From Cryptomeria japonica (lineage: Eukaryota > Streptophyta > Pinopsida > Cupressales > Cupressaceae): DNA of 64,000 bases. Made by a program: the position numbers and the translations under genes. The notes below the pieces were generated by a model. That model was not told where the DNA came from. It ran no database searches and saw nothing but the letters and a program-made list of their open reading frames with translations. The stretch lies in NCBI RefSeq assembly GCF_030272615.1, contig NC_081406.1, forward strand, positions 169,289,861-169,353,860, read 5' to 3'. Positions 11,701-22,689 of the stretch are shown here, one piece after another. How positions within the stretch are numbered: the first letter of the stretch is position 1; each line of letters begins with the position of its first letter.

Positions 11701-12008
11701 GCTAATGTTTCTAGGCTAGTGGCGAGGGATTGATGATGCTCAAGTTCAAATGTTTTCAATTTAACAATCAGTCTATTGATTTTAGACATATTTTTTCCTA
11801 ACTGATTAATTAATTGCTCCCGTGTTTCGGGTGTGCGGTCAAAAGGAGGAATTGGGGGTGTATCTTGTTGTGGATTAGAAGAATCTAGTTTTTGAAACAA
11901 AAAATGAAAAAACCTAATCAAAATTAATGAAATTAAATTCAAAATGTAAAACAAATTGAACAAACGGGAAAGAAAGACAAAAATAAACAAAAACTAACCT
12001 TGATCCAT
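11685..12008 (-). CDS. Small two-exon gene candidate, 3' end in satellite
   Basis: On the minus strand an ATG at 12008-12006 opens a 10-nt coding exon (11999-12008, Met-Asp-Gln plus one base). A 114-nt intron with GT...AG ends (11885-11998) follows, and then a 200-nt exon (11685-11884). The splice joins in frame and gives 69 residues. The mature part is hydrophilic (DSSNPQQDTPPIPPFDRTPE, then an Arg/Lys/Leu helix-like stretch) with no domain I know. The stop codon lies exactly where the CATATGACCCC satellite begins, so the protein is probably truncated by repeat spread. It may be the first exons of a gene carried by a non-autonomous transposon. The exon structure is inferred from consensus splice sites only. 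Confidence 0.35.
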
Positions 12009-12149
12009 AGTCTAGAGGAGAAATCTAGCACCCGTTCGCGGTTTAGGAGAGAAATGAAGAAAAAATGAAGTAAAAATGCACTATTCACGGGAAAATAAGA
12101 CCTAGTTTTTTGTTTTTTTTTAACTTTTTTTGACAAGCACCGGGTACGT

Positions 12150-12345
12150 GGTTATCTTGGGATTATTAGTGCGTACGCGCTTATTTTCCTATAAGTAGCA
12201 CGTACATGCTCATTTTCCTAGGTGTAGCACGTACGCACTCATTTTCCTAAAAGTAGCGCGTACGCGCTACCTTCTCTAGGCTCGAGAAAAACAAACCTAA
12301 GCGCGTACGTAGTGAATTCAAATTTTAGAACCGCATACGCGCTGC
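12150..12345. repeat. GCGCGTACGC-type tandem motif
   Basis: Three or four copies of a motif of about 34-36 bp, built of GTACGC/GTACATGCTC plus ATTTTCCTA and AAGTAGC, between 12165 and 12270. More isolated GCGCGTACG words lie up to 12345. Related copies with TTTTTACTATAA occur at 9.22-9.35 kb. Confidence 0.65.
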
Positions 12346-12479
12346 TTGTTTTTCCATGTTTTTTTGGGGTGGTGTCCACTTTTCTGACCACCATCTTTGT
12401 GCACATACCCATGTTAAGACCAATATTTTTTTGTTATCTATTGTTTCCAATAAAGTGTGGTAGAAAAACCTTTTACCTT

Positions 12480-13045
12480 GGACTCTCTCCTTCCATCTCT
12501 CCCTCTCTCTATATATATTTAGCCCTCTCTGTTACCCCCTCTATCTTTCCCAGGTTATAACTATCTCTATATATTTATCTCTCATCTCCCCTCCCTCTCT
12601 CTTGTATTCACTCCATCTCTCTCTCAATCTCTCGATTGCGTTATCACTCTCCCTAGATATCTCTACCTCTTTCACTATACCTCTCTATATCTTTATATCG
12701 CCTTCTATCTATATATCTCCCTCTCTCTTCCCCTCTCCCTATCTATATATTGACCCATCTCTCCCCCTTTCTCCCCCTCTCTCTATCTCCCCTTATATCT
12801 CCCACTCTCACTCCATCCCTACCCCCTATCTTTTTATCTCTACCTCTCTCTCCCTCTCTCTTCCAATATATATATCTTTCTCTTTCTTTTCCGATATATC
12901 TATCTCTCCCTCTTTCTCTCTTCCTCTCTCTATCTCTTCTTGTTCCTTTTTGTCTCTCTCCATCTCTACTTCTCCCTATTTATATCTCTTTGCATTTATA
13001 TCTCTATCTTTCCCTATAACTCCCTCTCTTTCCCTCTCCCTATTG
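12480..13045. repeat. Long CT-rich polypyrimidine tract
   Basis: Over 560 bp are almost entirely C and T on the plus strand, with imperfect CTCTCTC and TATATCTC units and Ser/Leu/Pro pseudo-ORFs. It looks like a degenerate compound microsatellite. Its right edge, TTGTAAACATAACATGA, resembles 6.29 kb. Confidence 0.85.
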
Positions 13046-13299
13046 TAAACATAACATGAGCTATTCGATAATGGAGGTTGATTATCTTCCTCATTTAAAG
13101 GTTTTGTTTAAGTCATGTTTGGATATCTAAAAGTGGTCACATAGTTGATTTAAGCTATCACTTCCTCATGGAGACCTTTGTTGTACAAACAACATCATTT
13201 GCTAAATATCCTACCAAATGATATCATGTACTACACAAATATATACTAAAAATGGACCAAAAAATTCCTTAATTGACCTTCCACACCTATTCGGCGTAC

Positions 13300-13540
13300 C
13301 CATTGCACACCAAGGTGCAATTGCTAGTTTGTATCAACAATGGATAAAACGCATGAGGCGGGTTGAAAAAATTTGCCGCCAAGCTTTGTGTGATCTTCCT
13401 GCCAAGAAAATTTTAATAAAAAAATAAGCAACTTCCACACTGGGAGAATTTAATTTTGACTCAAGAATAAAGAAGCTCATTATTATTTTGGTTATAATCC
13501 TTCACTAATCCTTTGATCAAAGTTACTTATATTGTGAAGG
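13300..13540 (-). pseudogene. Orphan 5' flank of a HIPP unit
   Basis: The stretch matches the upstream regions of the genes at 17.6 and 22.2 kb (minus strand). It includes GGATAAAACGC, the GCCGCC...CTTTGTGTGA element at 13374-13393 and a GACTCAAGAATAAAGAA block, but there is no HIPP body to its left. It marks the left end of the segmental duplication and implies a further, lost copy. Confidence 0.6.
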
Positions 13541-16449
13541 GCAATTGTTTTAACAGAATATTAACTAGTATATCTATATTTAAAAGATATAGGTAAATTA
13601 TGTCGAGAGATATCATATAAGAGAAGGGAATCTGACGATTGTAGCAATATTATTAGTATACAAGAGTTTCAAAAATATGGATAATAATAGAGTTGCTTAA
13701 GTATGTACCAACATTATCTAAGACAACAAGATGAACCTGCAATTTAGAATCGTTAGATACTCACAATGTCAAGCCCACTCCTCCACTAACCTCTCAACAC
13801 TACTTGATTTTATTGATTGTTCCCTTTTAAAGATTATGGCACTCTTCAACTATCATTTGAATGTAACGATTTCATATAGTTGGAGACAAGTGGCGAGGGT
13901 TCTATTTTTTTTGGAGTAATAAAATAATACCTCAACAAAAACCAAAAGATGGCATATGTCATGCATTTACCCGTCATTTGCATATCAAATTGTTTCAAAA
14001 TTGAATTTTTGTTTACGAACATTTTGATGTCATTGTAGATGCCTCTTGGCATAATTAATTATAAAAATTATTAAATGCGATTTTATTTGAATTTTTTAAT
14101 GAGGGAATTAAATAAAATATAAAATATTATTTTATTTGAACTTTTTAATAAGAGAGTTAAATAAAATATTAAATGTGACTTTATTTGAACTTAATAAGAG
14201 AGTTGTTTGTGTAACATTTTCATTATGCTTATTTATTTATTATTAATTAGTTTGGATAGATTTTTTGTTTTATTTATGAGTATTAATTGGTGTAGATAAT
14301 GGAATCATAAATAAAGGGTACATTTCTTAATAATCAATAGTCTTAGCTTACAAATATAATAGTTTGATTGGGTAAGAGGTATGCAAACCTACCAACTTCG
14401 TGAGGGCTCAAACTTGGATGGGTGTTGAAACAAAACAACCTACAACTAACAAACCACACCCTCATCAATTTTTATAAAAATTGCTTACTTGTAAGCAATA
14501 AAAGAAATTAATAATTAAAAATAAACTTAAAACCTAATTTGTTGTCTAACATCTAGTCCAAGAGTAATTTGAGTCGCACCTAAAAGATTATGTATTCCTT
14601 TCTTTATTGGGGTTGACTTGAAATTGCATTTTTCAATGTCATCTATTCTTCATGCTTGGATGCTATGTATGCTTTTTTCTTAGATGCGATGAAATATTTG
14701 TGCTTTGATGTTGTGTATTCTTTGTTCTTGGATGTGTTTATGCTCTTCTCCCCATGTGTATTGTGTGTGTGCGTGTACGTGTGTGTTTGGCTCTTGTGAC
14801 TATCTCCTAGCATGGTGGAGTGGATATTTTGACTCCACAAGGTTGGGTGGCATGGAAACCACCATTAGGGTATGGAGGATAGTAAATTGAGATTGCTTAG
14901 TGGAATCTTCTCTTCATAGATTTACTTTATGTATTTGGTTAGTTTCATTTCAAATGCAATAGGTATAATGAAAGGACATTTGAGCTCTTATATGATGTGA
15001 TTGTAATTCTCTTTTATGCACATATCTATTGAGATGGGATGCAATGTAATTGAATCGGTTGCATTAGTGATTATGGTTTATGCGACTCAACATTAGTACT
15101 GAGCACAATGTCATTGTGATTTACTTTTATGATCAAATGTTGTAATGGTAAAAAAATGCAACAACTTGTATTTTGGGCTTAAAAGGAATCCAGTGAATCT
15201 TGGTTTTGTTGATCCACCTTGTAGTCATTATGTCTCCAAGCAATAACCTATAGTGTTGTGAAGGTTTCACGTCAATTTGGACTCTAGTATCATAAGTGTT
15301 TTCCCTTGTATCTTTTGGCTTAGGTCACAAGGTATGAGCATTGGTGAGGTCATAACACACCTCCCTACCTTCTCCTTTGCTTGTTAGAGGTCTTGTGTTC
15401 TCAAAAGAGAGAATTCTCCATTTTTCCTTGTGACATTTTCATCATTTTTGGACTCAAAACTTGTTATGTGCCTTCTTGTGTTGTTTCGAGGTGTTTGGCC
15501 TAATCGTGGGACCCCACCCTAGTCGAGAATCATTCATTGGTCTAAACATCGACTCTTTGCAGGGGCTACAACACCCTATCAAGACTACAATGCTAATAGA
15601 GAAGACTAGCACAAGAGTTGGACTATAGCACTTGTGCATTAGTGTCCTCTTTGGGCAATGATGTCCTTAGAATGCCCAATTTTGTTTCATTGTTAAAAGG
15701 TGATTTTTGATTGTTTCTCAGGGAGACCCTAAATACAAAAGTTGTTCCCCTTGCTCACTTGAGTCTTCCCAAGTCATCATTATGTTAACAAAAATCTTGC
15801 ATCAACTATTAGGACATCTCCCTATCTTGGTTGTTTAGAAGTGACCAATCATCCTTTTGTTTGGGTGATAGTTTGTACCTACTGGTTAAGAATTCTCTTA
15901 TGTAGTTTGGCATTTATGTTTCAGTTTGACTAAGGTAGTTTTTGAGTGGACCGAAGGTGATTGTGCACCCTCATCCTACTTCTTGTCTCAGAAATCAACA
16001 GGGTTGTCGTTTAATCAACCATTGTTGGCCCTTAGGCATCCTTTGTTGGTGTCAATCTTTTGAGCGTGCTGTGAAGTGTCTTAGCATGGATTGGAGGTCG
16101 ATGTTTTTCTCATCCTGCCCTTGTGTGGTTTCACAAGAGAAAGCAATCATGGGTTGTACCAATCATCTTTTAGACATTGTTCCTTCCTTCTCATCGACTC
16201 ATCTTGGTTGAAGTGTCCATGTTTGTTAGTAAGACATTGGTGTCACCTTACGTATGTGATGGTGAGATTGTTTTGGTTGTTGTACAACATCTTGTTGCAT
16301 CTTCATTGTTGTAGTCTTAAAAAAAAACTGTTCTGCGAGGGTTTGTCTTGGTCCTTTGGGCAAAGAAATTTCATATCAGATGTAGAAGATGTCATAAATA
16401 GGACTATTTTATTCAAGAATATACTAATATGATTGATAATTATTTTTCT

Positions 16450-17011
16450 AAACCTGCTCGGGATTCAAGCTGGTGCTCGTTTAATTGGATAATAACAAAC
16501 TAAAACGACGGTCAATTAACTCGCAATCCCTTTCAGTTTGAACGAAGAGAGTCTTTGAAAATTTCACGCCTGCAATAAATGATTTCTGTCACAATCCTTA
16601 ACGGGCTTCTGCATTTATCACAGAGATCTGAACAATCAATTTATTCCACTCTCTTCCGAGAGATTTAATATAAGCCGTGCAGAAAAGAAAAGAAGATATA
16701 GTCTCATTCATTAGTATTACTATACAAATCTAGTTTTCCCCTAAATCTGAAACCCTGATCCCTGTCCTTATCTGCTCTCGAGATGAGACCGGCATTCAAA
16801 CAAAATCGCCTTAATATACTATTCTGGGTTTTCCCTGAACCCGAAACCCTAATTCATGGCCTACCCTTCTCTCGAGATGGAACCGATCAATTTATTCCCT
16901 TCCCTTTCGATAAATTAAATATTAGCATTATTAGTATTACTGTATAAATCTCGGTTTCCCCTAAACCGGAAACCCTAATCCATGCTCTGCTCAAATAAAA
17001 TCGATGGCTGT
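16450..17011 (-). other. 3' flank of HIPP A with internal repeats
   Basis: Downstream of the HIPP A stop codon on the minus strand, a module containing GAAACCCTAAT/GAAACCCTGAT, a CTCGAGATG-like word and a TTCGATAAATT or TTTAATATAAG word is repeated about three times. The same modules flank HIPP B (21.0-21.6 kb), the ghost (3.3-3.9 kb) and, inverted, HIPP C (27.44-27.85 kb). They probably are 3' UTR and terminator sequence, though no single polyadenylation signal could be picked. Confidence 0.5.
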
Positions 17012-17576
17012 TCAACATATAACGCAAGCGTTGGGCTTTTCCTCACCGACAGCAGTGTATTCATAAGCTCTGGAGTCGTAGCTGCGGGGAACATACACAA
17101 TTTCATATTTTGGAGCTTCCGCTTTGTTCTCTTTCTTTGCATCGTTCTGAGGCTTCTTCTCCTCTTTTTTCTCGCCCTCCTTTTTCTCCTCTTTCGCAGG
17201 TCCCACGCTCAGCAGTTCTGTGAAGCCAAATTTCCTGAGTTTAGAAGTTAAATAGACGGGATCTACATCCCCTATTACAGTCATCTTCCTCTCCTTCATG
17301 TCCACCGCCACAGAATCCACCCCTGCAACACAAATAAACATTCATTCATCAGATTTTGCAGCAGAATAAGCTTTCTATACCAGGATTACAAAGCGAGGAG
17401 GAGGGGTTTATATACCTTGAACACCTGCAGCCAGTTTGAGGGCCTTTCTCTTGGTGTTTTCGTCATCCAGAGCCAATTTCAGCACTATTTTCTGCACAAT
17501 ACAACCGTCAGCAAGCTGCAAACTAAATTCGAATCAGTATGTAAAGATCAAGGAAGAAAAAATTGATTACCTTCAT
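17012..17576 (-). CDS. HIPP A: HMA-domain isoprenylated protein, 138 aa
   Basis: Three coding exons on the minus strand: 17576-17571 (ATG AAG), 17515-17416 and 17322-17012. Introns are 55 and 93 nt with GT...AG ends, and the joined frame gives 138 residues. Residues about 9-75 form a heavy-metal-associated (HMA) fold (KIVLKLALDD, GVDSVAVDMKERKMTV, DVDPVYLTSKLRKFG) but the loop that should carry CxxC has no cysteine, so classical metal binding is unlikely. Residues 78-107 are a Lys/Glu-rich linker. The protein ends in CVIC, a CaaX box expected to be farnesylated, which would place it at membranes. Known relatives are plant HIPP/HPP proteins linked to metal homeostasis, drought and pathogen-effector targeting; the exact role is inferred only. 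It is nearly identical to HIPP B. Confidence 0.9.
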
Positions 17577-17677
17577 TCTTATAGGTCGATGAAGAATTTC
17601 AAGATGCTTTTGTGATCTGAGAAAGTGTCGCAGAATGAAAGGAATTTAGCTTGGAAAGAGATGGAACTAAGAGTGGG

Positions 17678-17685
17678 CTTATAAG
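17678..17685 (-). promoter_or_regulatory. TATA box of HIPP A
   Basis: CTTATAAG lies about 105 nt upstream of the ATG. The GCCCACTCTTAGTTCC stretch just downstream is conserved with HIPP B. Confidence 0.6.
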
Positions 17686-17846
17686 GACGTGAAACGAAGG
17701 GCATGCGCAAGAGAGGAAGGCTCGCGGTAGAAGAGTGTAGGAGTACAACTTTATGGTACAGTGGGCTCCGCCATTAGAGGACCAGGAAGCTGCAAACTCA
17801 ATTATTTGTATCACTAGTGGATAAAACGCGTGAGGGTTGATAAAAC

Positions 17847-17867
17847 GCGCCGCCAGTCTTTGTGTGA
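17847..17867 (-). promoter_or_regulatory. Conserved upstream element of HIPP A
   Basis: Minus strand TCACACAAAGACTGGCGGCG(C), about 270 nt upstream of the ATG. It is shared with HIPP B (22458-22478), HIPP C (26584-26604) and the orphan flank (13374-13393), although the surrounding sequence differs. It is a candidate transcription-factor site; the factor is unknown. Confidence 0.45.
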
Positions 17868-20800
17868 TCTTGATACCTATCTCCAAACGGACTTTTCACG
17901 CCGGGAAAAAAATGACTTAAAAATAAGGTAATTTGACGCTAGGAGAATTTAATTTTTGACTCGAATAAAGAACTCACACGCCGGAAAATTTTGACTCAAG
18001 AATAAAGAAGTTCATTATCCTCTGATCAGAGTTACTTATATCGTGAAGGGTAATTGTTTTAATTGAATATTTACTAATTAGGTATAAATAAAATATTATA
18101 TGTAATTTTATTTGAGTTTTTTAATGAAACATTTAAATAAAATATTAAATGTTATTTTATTTGAATTTTTTAATAAGAGAGCTAAATAAAATATTAAATG
18201 TGATTTCACCTTTTCAAACAAACCCCATCATTTTTAGGATCTTTATTTATTATTAATTAGTTTGGATAGATTTTTGTGGTATTTATGAGTATTAATTGGT
18301 GTAGATAATGGAATCATAAATAAAAGGCACATATCTTAATAATCAATAGTCTAAGTTTACAAATATAATAGTTTGATTGGAGTAAGAGTTATGCAAACCT
18401 ACCAATTTTGTGAGGGCTTAAACTTGGATGGGTGTTGAAATAACACAACCTACAACTAACAAACCACACCCTCATCGTTTTTTTATAAAAAAATGCTTAC
18501 TTGCAAGAAATAAAAGAAATTAATATTTAACTACTATATCTATATTTAAAAAATATATGTAAATTATGCCGAAAATATAGGTAAATTGTTCTAAGAGATA
18601 TCTTATAATAGAAGGAAATCCAACAATTGCAACAATATTAGTAGTATACAAGAGTTTCAAAAATATGGATAATAATAGAGTTGCTTAAGTATGTACCAGC
18701 ATTATCTAAGATGCCAGCATGCACCTGGAATTTAGAATCATCAAATATTCACAATGCCACTTGATTTTATTGATTGTTCCCTTTTAAATATTTAGGCACT
18801 CTTCCACTATCATTTGAATGTAATAGTTTCATATAGTTCTATTTGGAGTAACAAAATAACATCTCCATAAAAACCCAAAGATGGCATATTTCATGCATTT
18901 ACCCGTCATTTGCATGTCAAATTGTTTCGAAATTGAATTTTTATTTACATACATTTTGATGTCATTATAGATGCCTCTCAGCATAAAAATAAACTAAAAA
19001 ATTTACATGTGATGCCACCTCTGCGAGTATATATAATGACCCTCCCTAACTTGCTCTCTAACATCTAGTTTAAGAGTAGTTTGAGTGGCACCTAAAAGAT
19101 TATGTATTCCTTTCTTTATTGGTGTTGACTTGAAATTGCATATTTCAATGTCATGTATTCTTCATGCTTGGATGCTATGTATTCTTTGTACTTAGATGCG
19201 ATGAAATGTTTGTGCTTTGATTTTGTGTATTCTTTGTTCTCGGATGCATTTATGCCTTTCTCCCCATTTGTGCGCATGCACAGGTGTGTTTGGCTCTTGT
19301 TACTATCTCCTAGCATGGTGGAATGGATCTTTGGACTCCATGAGGTTGGGTGGGATGGAAACCACCAATTAGGGTCCAAAGGATAGTGAATTGAGATTGC
19401 TCAGTGGAATCTCCTCTTCATGGACTTTCTTTATGCAGTTAGTTAGTTTCATTTCAAATGCAATTGGCATAATGAAAGGAAATTTGAGTTCTTATATGAT
19501 GTTATTGTAATTCTTTTTTTATGGACCTCTCTATTGAGATTAAATGTAATGTAATTCAATTGGTTGTGTTACTACATATGGTTTACATGACTTAGCATTG
19601 GTATTGAGCATAATGACATTATGATTTATTTTTATGATCAAAAGTTATAATGGTAAAAAGAATGCAGGAACTTGTTTTTTGGGCTTCAAATGAATCTAGA
19701 GAGTCTTGGAGTCATATAGGGTAGTATTGTTGACCCACCTTGTAGTTGTTATGTCTCCAAGCACTAACCTTATAGTGTTGTGAAGGTTTTAGGTCAATTC
19801 AAACTCTAGTGTCGTAAGTGTTTGTCCTTGTATCTTTTGGCTTAGGTCACAAGGTATGAGCACTCATGAGGTCATTACACACCTCCCTACCTTCGAAGTC
19901 CTTCACTTGGAGGTGTTGTTTTCTCAAGAGAAATAATTCTCCATTTTTCCTTGTGACATTTTCATCATTTTTGGACTCAAAACTTGTCTTGTGCCTTCTT
20001 GGGTTGTTTAAGGGTGTTTGGCCTAGTTGTGGGACCCTACCCTAGTTGGGAATCGTTTAATGGTATAAACACCAACACTTTGTAGGGACTAGAACACTCT
20101 ATCAAGACTACAACACTAATAGAGGACACTAGCACCAGAGTTGGACTATAGCGCTTGTGCATTAGTGTCCTCTCTGGGCATTAGTGTCCTCAGAATCTTA
20201 GTTTCGTTTCATTGTTGGAAGGTGATTTTTGATTGTTTCTAAGGGAAAACCTGAATAAAAAAGTTATTCCCTTTGGTCTCTTGAGTCTTCCCAAGTCGCC
20301 ATTATGTTGACAAGAATCTTGCATCAACTATTAGTACATTTCCTTGCCTTGGGAAGCATGTAGGTGTTTAGAAGTGACTCGTCATCCTTCTGGTTGGGTG
20401 ATAGTTTGTACCTACTAGTTAGGAATTCTCTTATGTAGGTTGGCATTTATGTTTGAATTTGTCTAAGACGACTTTTGTGTGGACTAGAGGTGATTGTGCA
20501 CCCTCATCCTACTCTTTGTCTCATAAATCAATATTGTTGTTGTTTAGTCAACCAATGTTGGCTCTTATGCATCCTTCATTGGTGTCAATCTTTTGAATGT
20601 ATTGTGAGTGTTGTGAAGTGTGTCTTAATGTAAATTAGAGGTTGGTGTTTCTCTCATCCTATCCTTGTGTGATTTCACAAGATAAAGCAATCATGAGTTG
20701 TACCAATCATCTTTTGGATGTTGTTCCCTCCCTTCTCATCAATTCATCATGATTGAAATGTTCATATTTGTTAGTATTTCACTAATGCCACCTTACATAT

Positions 20801-21618
20801 GTGATGGTAAGATTGTTCTTATTGTAGTTAACGCAACACTTCTTGTTGTAGTCTTAGAAAAATTGTTATGCCAGGTTTTATCTTGGTCCTTCCGACAAAG
20901 AAATTTCCCTTTAGATGTAGAAGATGTCATGAATAGGACTATTTTATTCAAGAATATACTAATATAGTTGATTATTATTTTTCTAAACCTGGTCAGGATT
21001 CAAGCTGGTGCGAGTTGGAATATGGTGGATTCTTTGCCTCTTTTTTTTACCAGATGTGACGTGAAGGGGAAATTCTTTTAACTCCATAGAAACAAATTAA
21101 AACGACATGCAATTAATTCGCAATCCCTTTTAGTTTGAACGAAGAGTCTTTGAATACGACATTAAGTAAACTCATTATTTCACGCCTGTAATAAATGTTT
21201 TCTGTCACAATCCTTAGACAGGCTTCTGCATTTATCACACAGATCTGAACAATCAATTTATTGCATTCTCTTCCGACAGATTTAATATAAGCCGTGCAGA
21301 AAATAGAATAGTCTCATTCATTAGTATTACTAAACAAATCTGGACTTCCCCTAAATCTGAAACCCTAATCTCTATCCTGCCCTGCTCTCGAGATGAGACC
21401 GGCATTCAAACAAAATCTTAATATACAATTCTGGGTTTCCCCTGAAACCGAAACCCTAATCCATGGCCTGACCACCTCTCGAGTTGGAACCGATCAATTT
21501 ATTCCCTTCCCTTTCGATAAATTTAATATTAGTAATATTAGTACTACTGTACAAATCTGGATTTACCTGAAACCTGAAACCCTAATTCATGCTCTGCGCA
21601 AATAAAATAGATGGCCGT

Positions 21619-22183
21619 TCAACATATAACGCAAGCGTTGGGATTTTCCTCACTGACAGCAGTGTATTCATAAGCTCTGGAGTCGTAGCTGCGGGGAACA
21701 TACACAATTTCATATTTTGGAGCTTCCGCTTTGTTCTCTTTCTTTGCATCGTTCTGAGGCTTCTTCTCCTCTTTTTTCTCGCCCTCCTTTTTCTCCTCTT
21801 TCGCAGGTCCCACGCTCAGCAGCTCTGTGAAGCCAAATTTCCTGAGTTTAGATGTTAAATAGACGGGATCTACATCCCCTATTACAGTCATCTTCCTCTC
21901 CTTCATGTCCACCGCCACAGAATCCACCCCTGCAACACAAATAAACATTCATTCATCAGATTTTGCAGCAGAATAAGCTTTCTATACCAGGATTACAAAG
22001 CGAGGAGGAGGGGTTTATATACCTTGGACACCTGCAGCCAGTTTGAGGGCCTTTCTCTTGGTGCTTTCGTCATCCAGAGCCAATTTCAGCACTATTTTCT
22101 GCACAATACAACCGTCAGCAAGCTGCAAACGACATTCGAATCAGAATGTAAAGATCAAGGAAGAGAAAAATGATTACCTTCAT
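21619..22183 (-). CDS. HIPP B: HMA-domain isoprenylated protein, 138 aa
   Basis: Coding exons on the minus strand are 22183-22178, 22122-22023 and 21929-21619, with the same intron lengths as HIPP A (55 and 93 nt). The predicted 138 residues differ from HIPP A at only a few positions (for example Ser for Asn at residue 22, and SEEN for GEEK near the C-terminus). Fold, Lys/Glu linker, absent CxxC and CVIC terminus are the same. Intron 2 is identical in the two genes and exon 3 differs at about four bases. This is much closer than the flanking duplicated DNA, so recent homogenisation is likely. Probably functional: no frameshift or nonsense codon. Confidence 0.9.
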
Positions 22184-22285
22184 TCTTTACAGGGCGATGA
22201 AGAATTTCAAGATGCTTTTGTTATCTGAGAAAGTGTCGCAGAATGAAAGGAATTTAGCTTGGAAAGAGATGGAACTAAGAGTGGG

Positions 22286-22294
22286 CTTATAAAG
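22286..22294 (-). promoter_or_regulatory. TATA box of HIPP B
   Basis: CTTTATAAG on the minus strand, about 105 nt before the ATG, in the same context as in HIPP A. Confidence 0.6.
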
Positions 22295-22457
22295 ACGTGA
22301 AAAGGAGGGCATGCGCAAGAGAGGAAGGCTCGCGGTAGAAGAGTGTGGGAGTACAACTTTATGATACAGTGGGCTCGGCCAATAGAAGACCAGGAAGGTG
22401 CAACCCCAATTATTTGATTTAACAGTGGAGAAAACACGTTGTGAGAGTTGAAAAGAG

Positions 22458-22478
22458 GCGCCGCCAGGCTTTGTGTGA
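22458..22478 (-). promoter_or_regulatory. Conserved upstream element of HIPP B
   Basis: Minus strand TCACACAAAGCCTGGCGGCG(C), about 275 nt upstream of the ATG. It differs from the HIPP C copy at no position. Confidence 0.45.
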
Positions 22479-22689
22479 CCTTCCTGCGTATCTCCAAACG
22501 GGCTTTTCACGCTGGGAAAATTTTGACTCCAGAAAAAATAACTTTCACGTTGGAAAAATTTAATTTTGACTCCAGGAAAAATAACTTTCACAGTTGGAAA
22601 ATTTTGACTCAGGAATAAAGAACTTAATTACCATTTGGGTTACAATTTTTTTTATCAGAAATAATGGTCATAAAAGCTTTGTAGTGTGA

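Larger units (their letters stand above)
13540..17960. repeat. Segmental duplication, unit 1 (carries HIPP A)
   Basis: Blocks of this unit recur in 18.0-22.6 kb: X (13.54-14.06), Y (14.06-14.51), Z (14.54-16.44) and the HIPP gene with its flanks (16.44-17.96). Z, about 1.9 kb, has no recognisable coding content; the longest frames (about 16.0-16.4 kb) are not conserved as ORFs in unit 2. By eye, Z is around 85-90% similar between units. X and Y lie in the opposite order in unit 2. Confidence 0.75.
17960..22620. repeat. Segmental duplication, unit 2 (carries HIPP B)
   Basis: Second copy of the 13.54-17.96 kb unit. The offset is 4,607 bp in the gene, 4,512 bp near 14.65/19.16 kb and 4,988 bp near 13.69/18.68 kb, so indels and a rearrangement have accumulated. 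Order here is Y (18.06-18.53), X (18.53-18.99), Z (19.05-20.97), HIPP B (21.0-22.6). Confidence 0.75.

Noticed and set aside
15942-16432. Overlapping ORFs of 89-113 codons in block Z of unit 1
   Set aside because: The equivalent part of unit 2 (20.5-20.97 kb) does not keep the frames, so no protein is being conserved.
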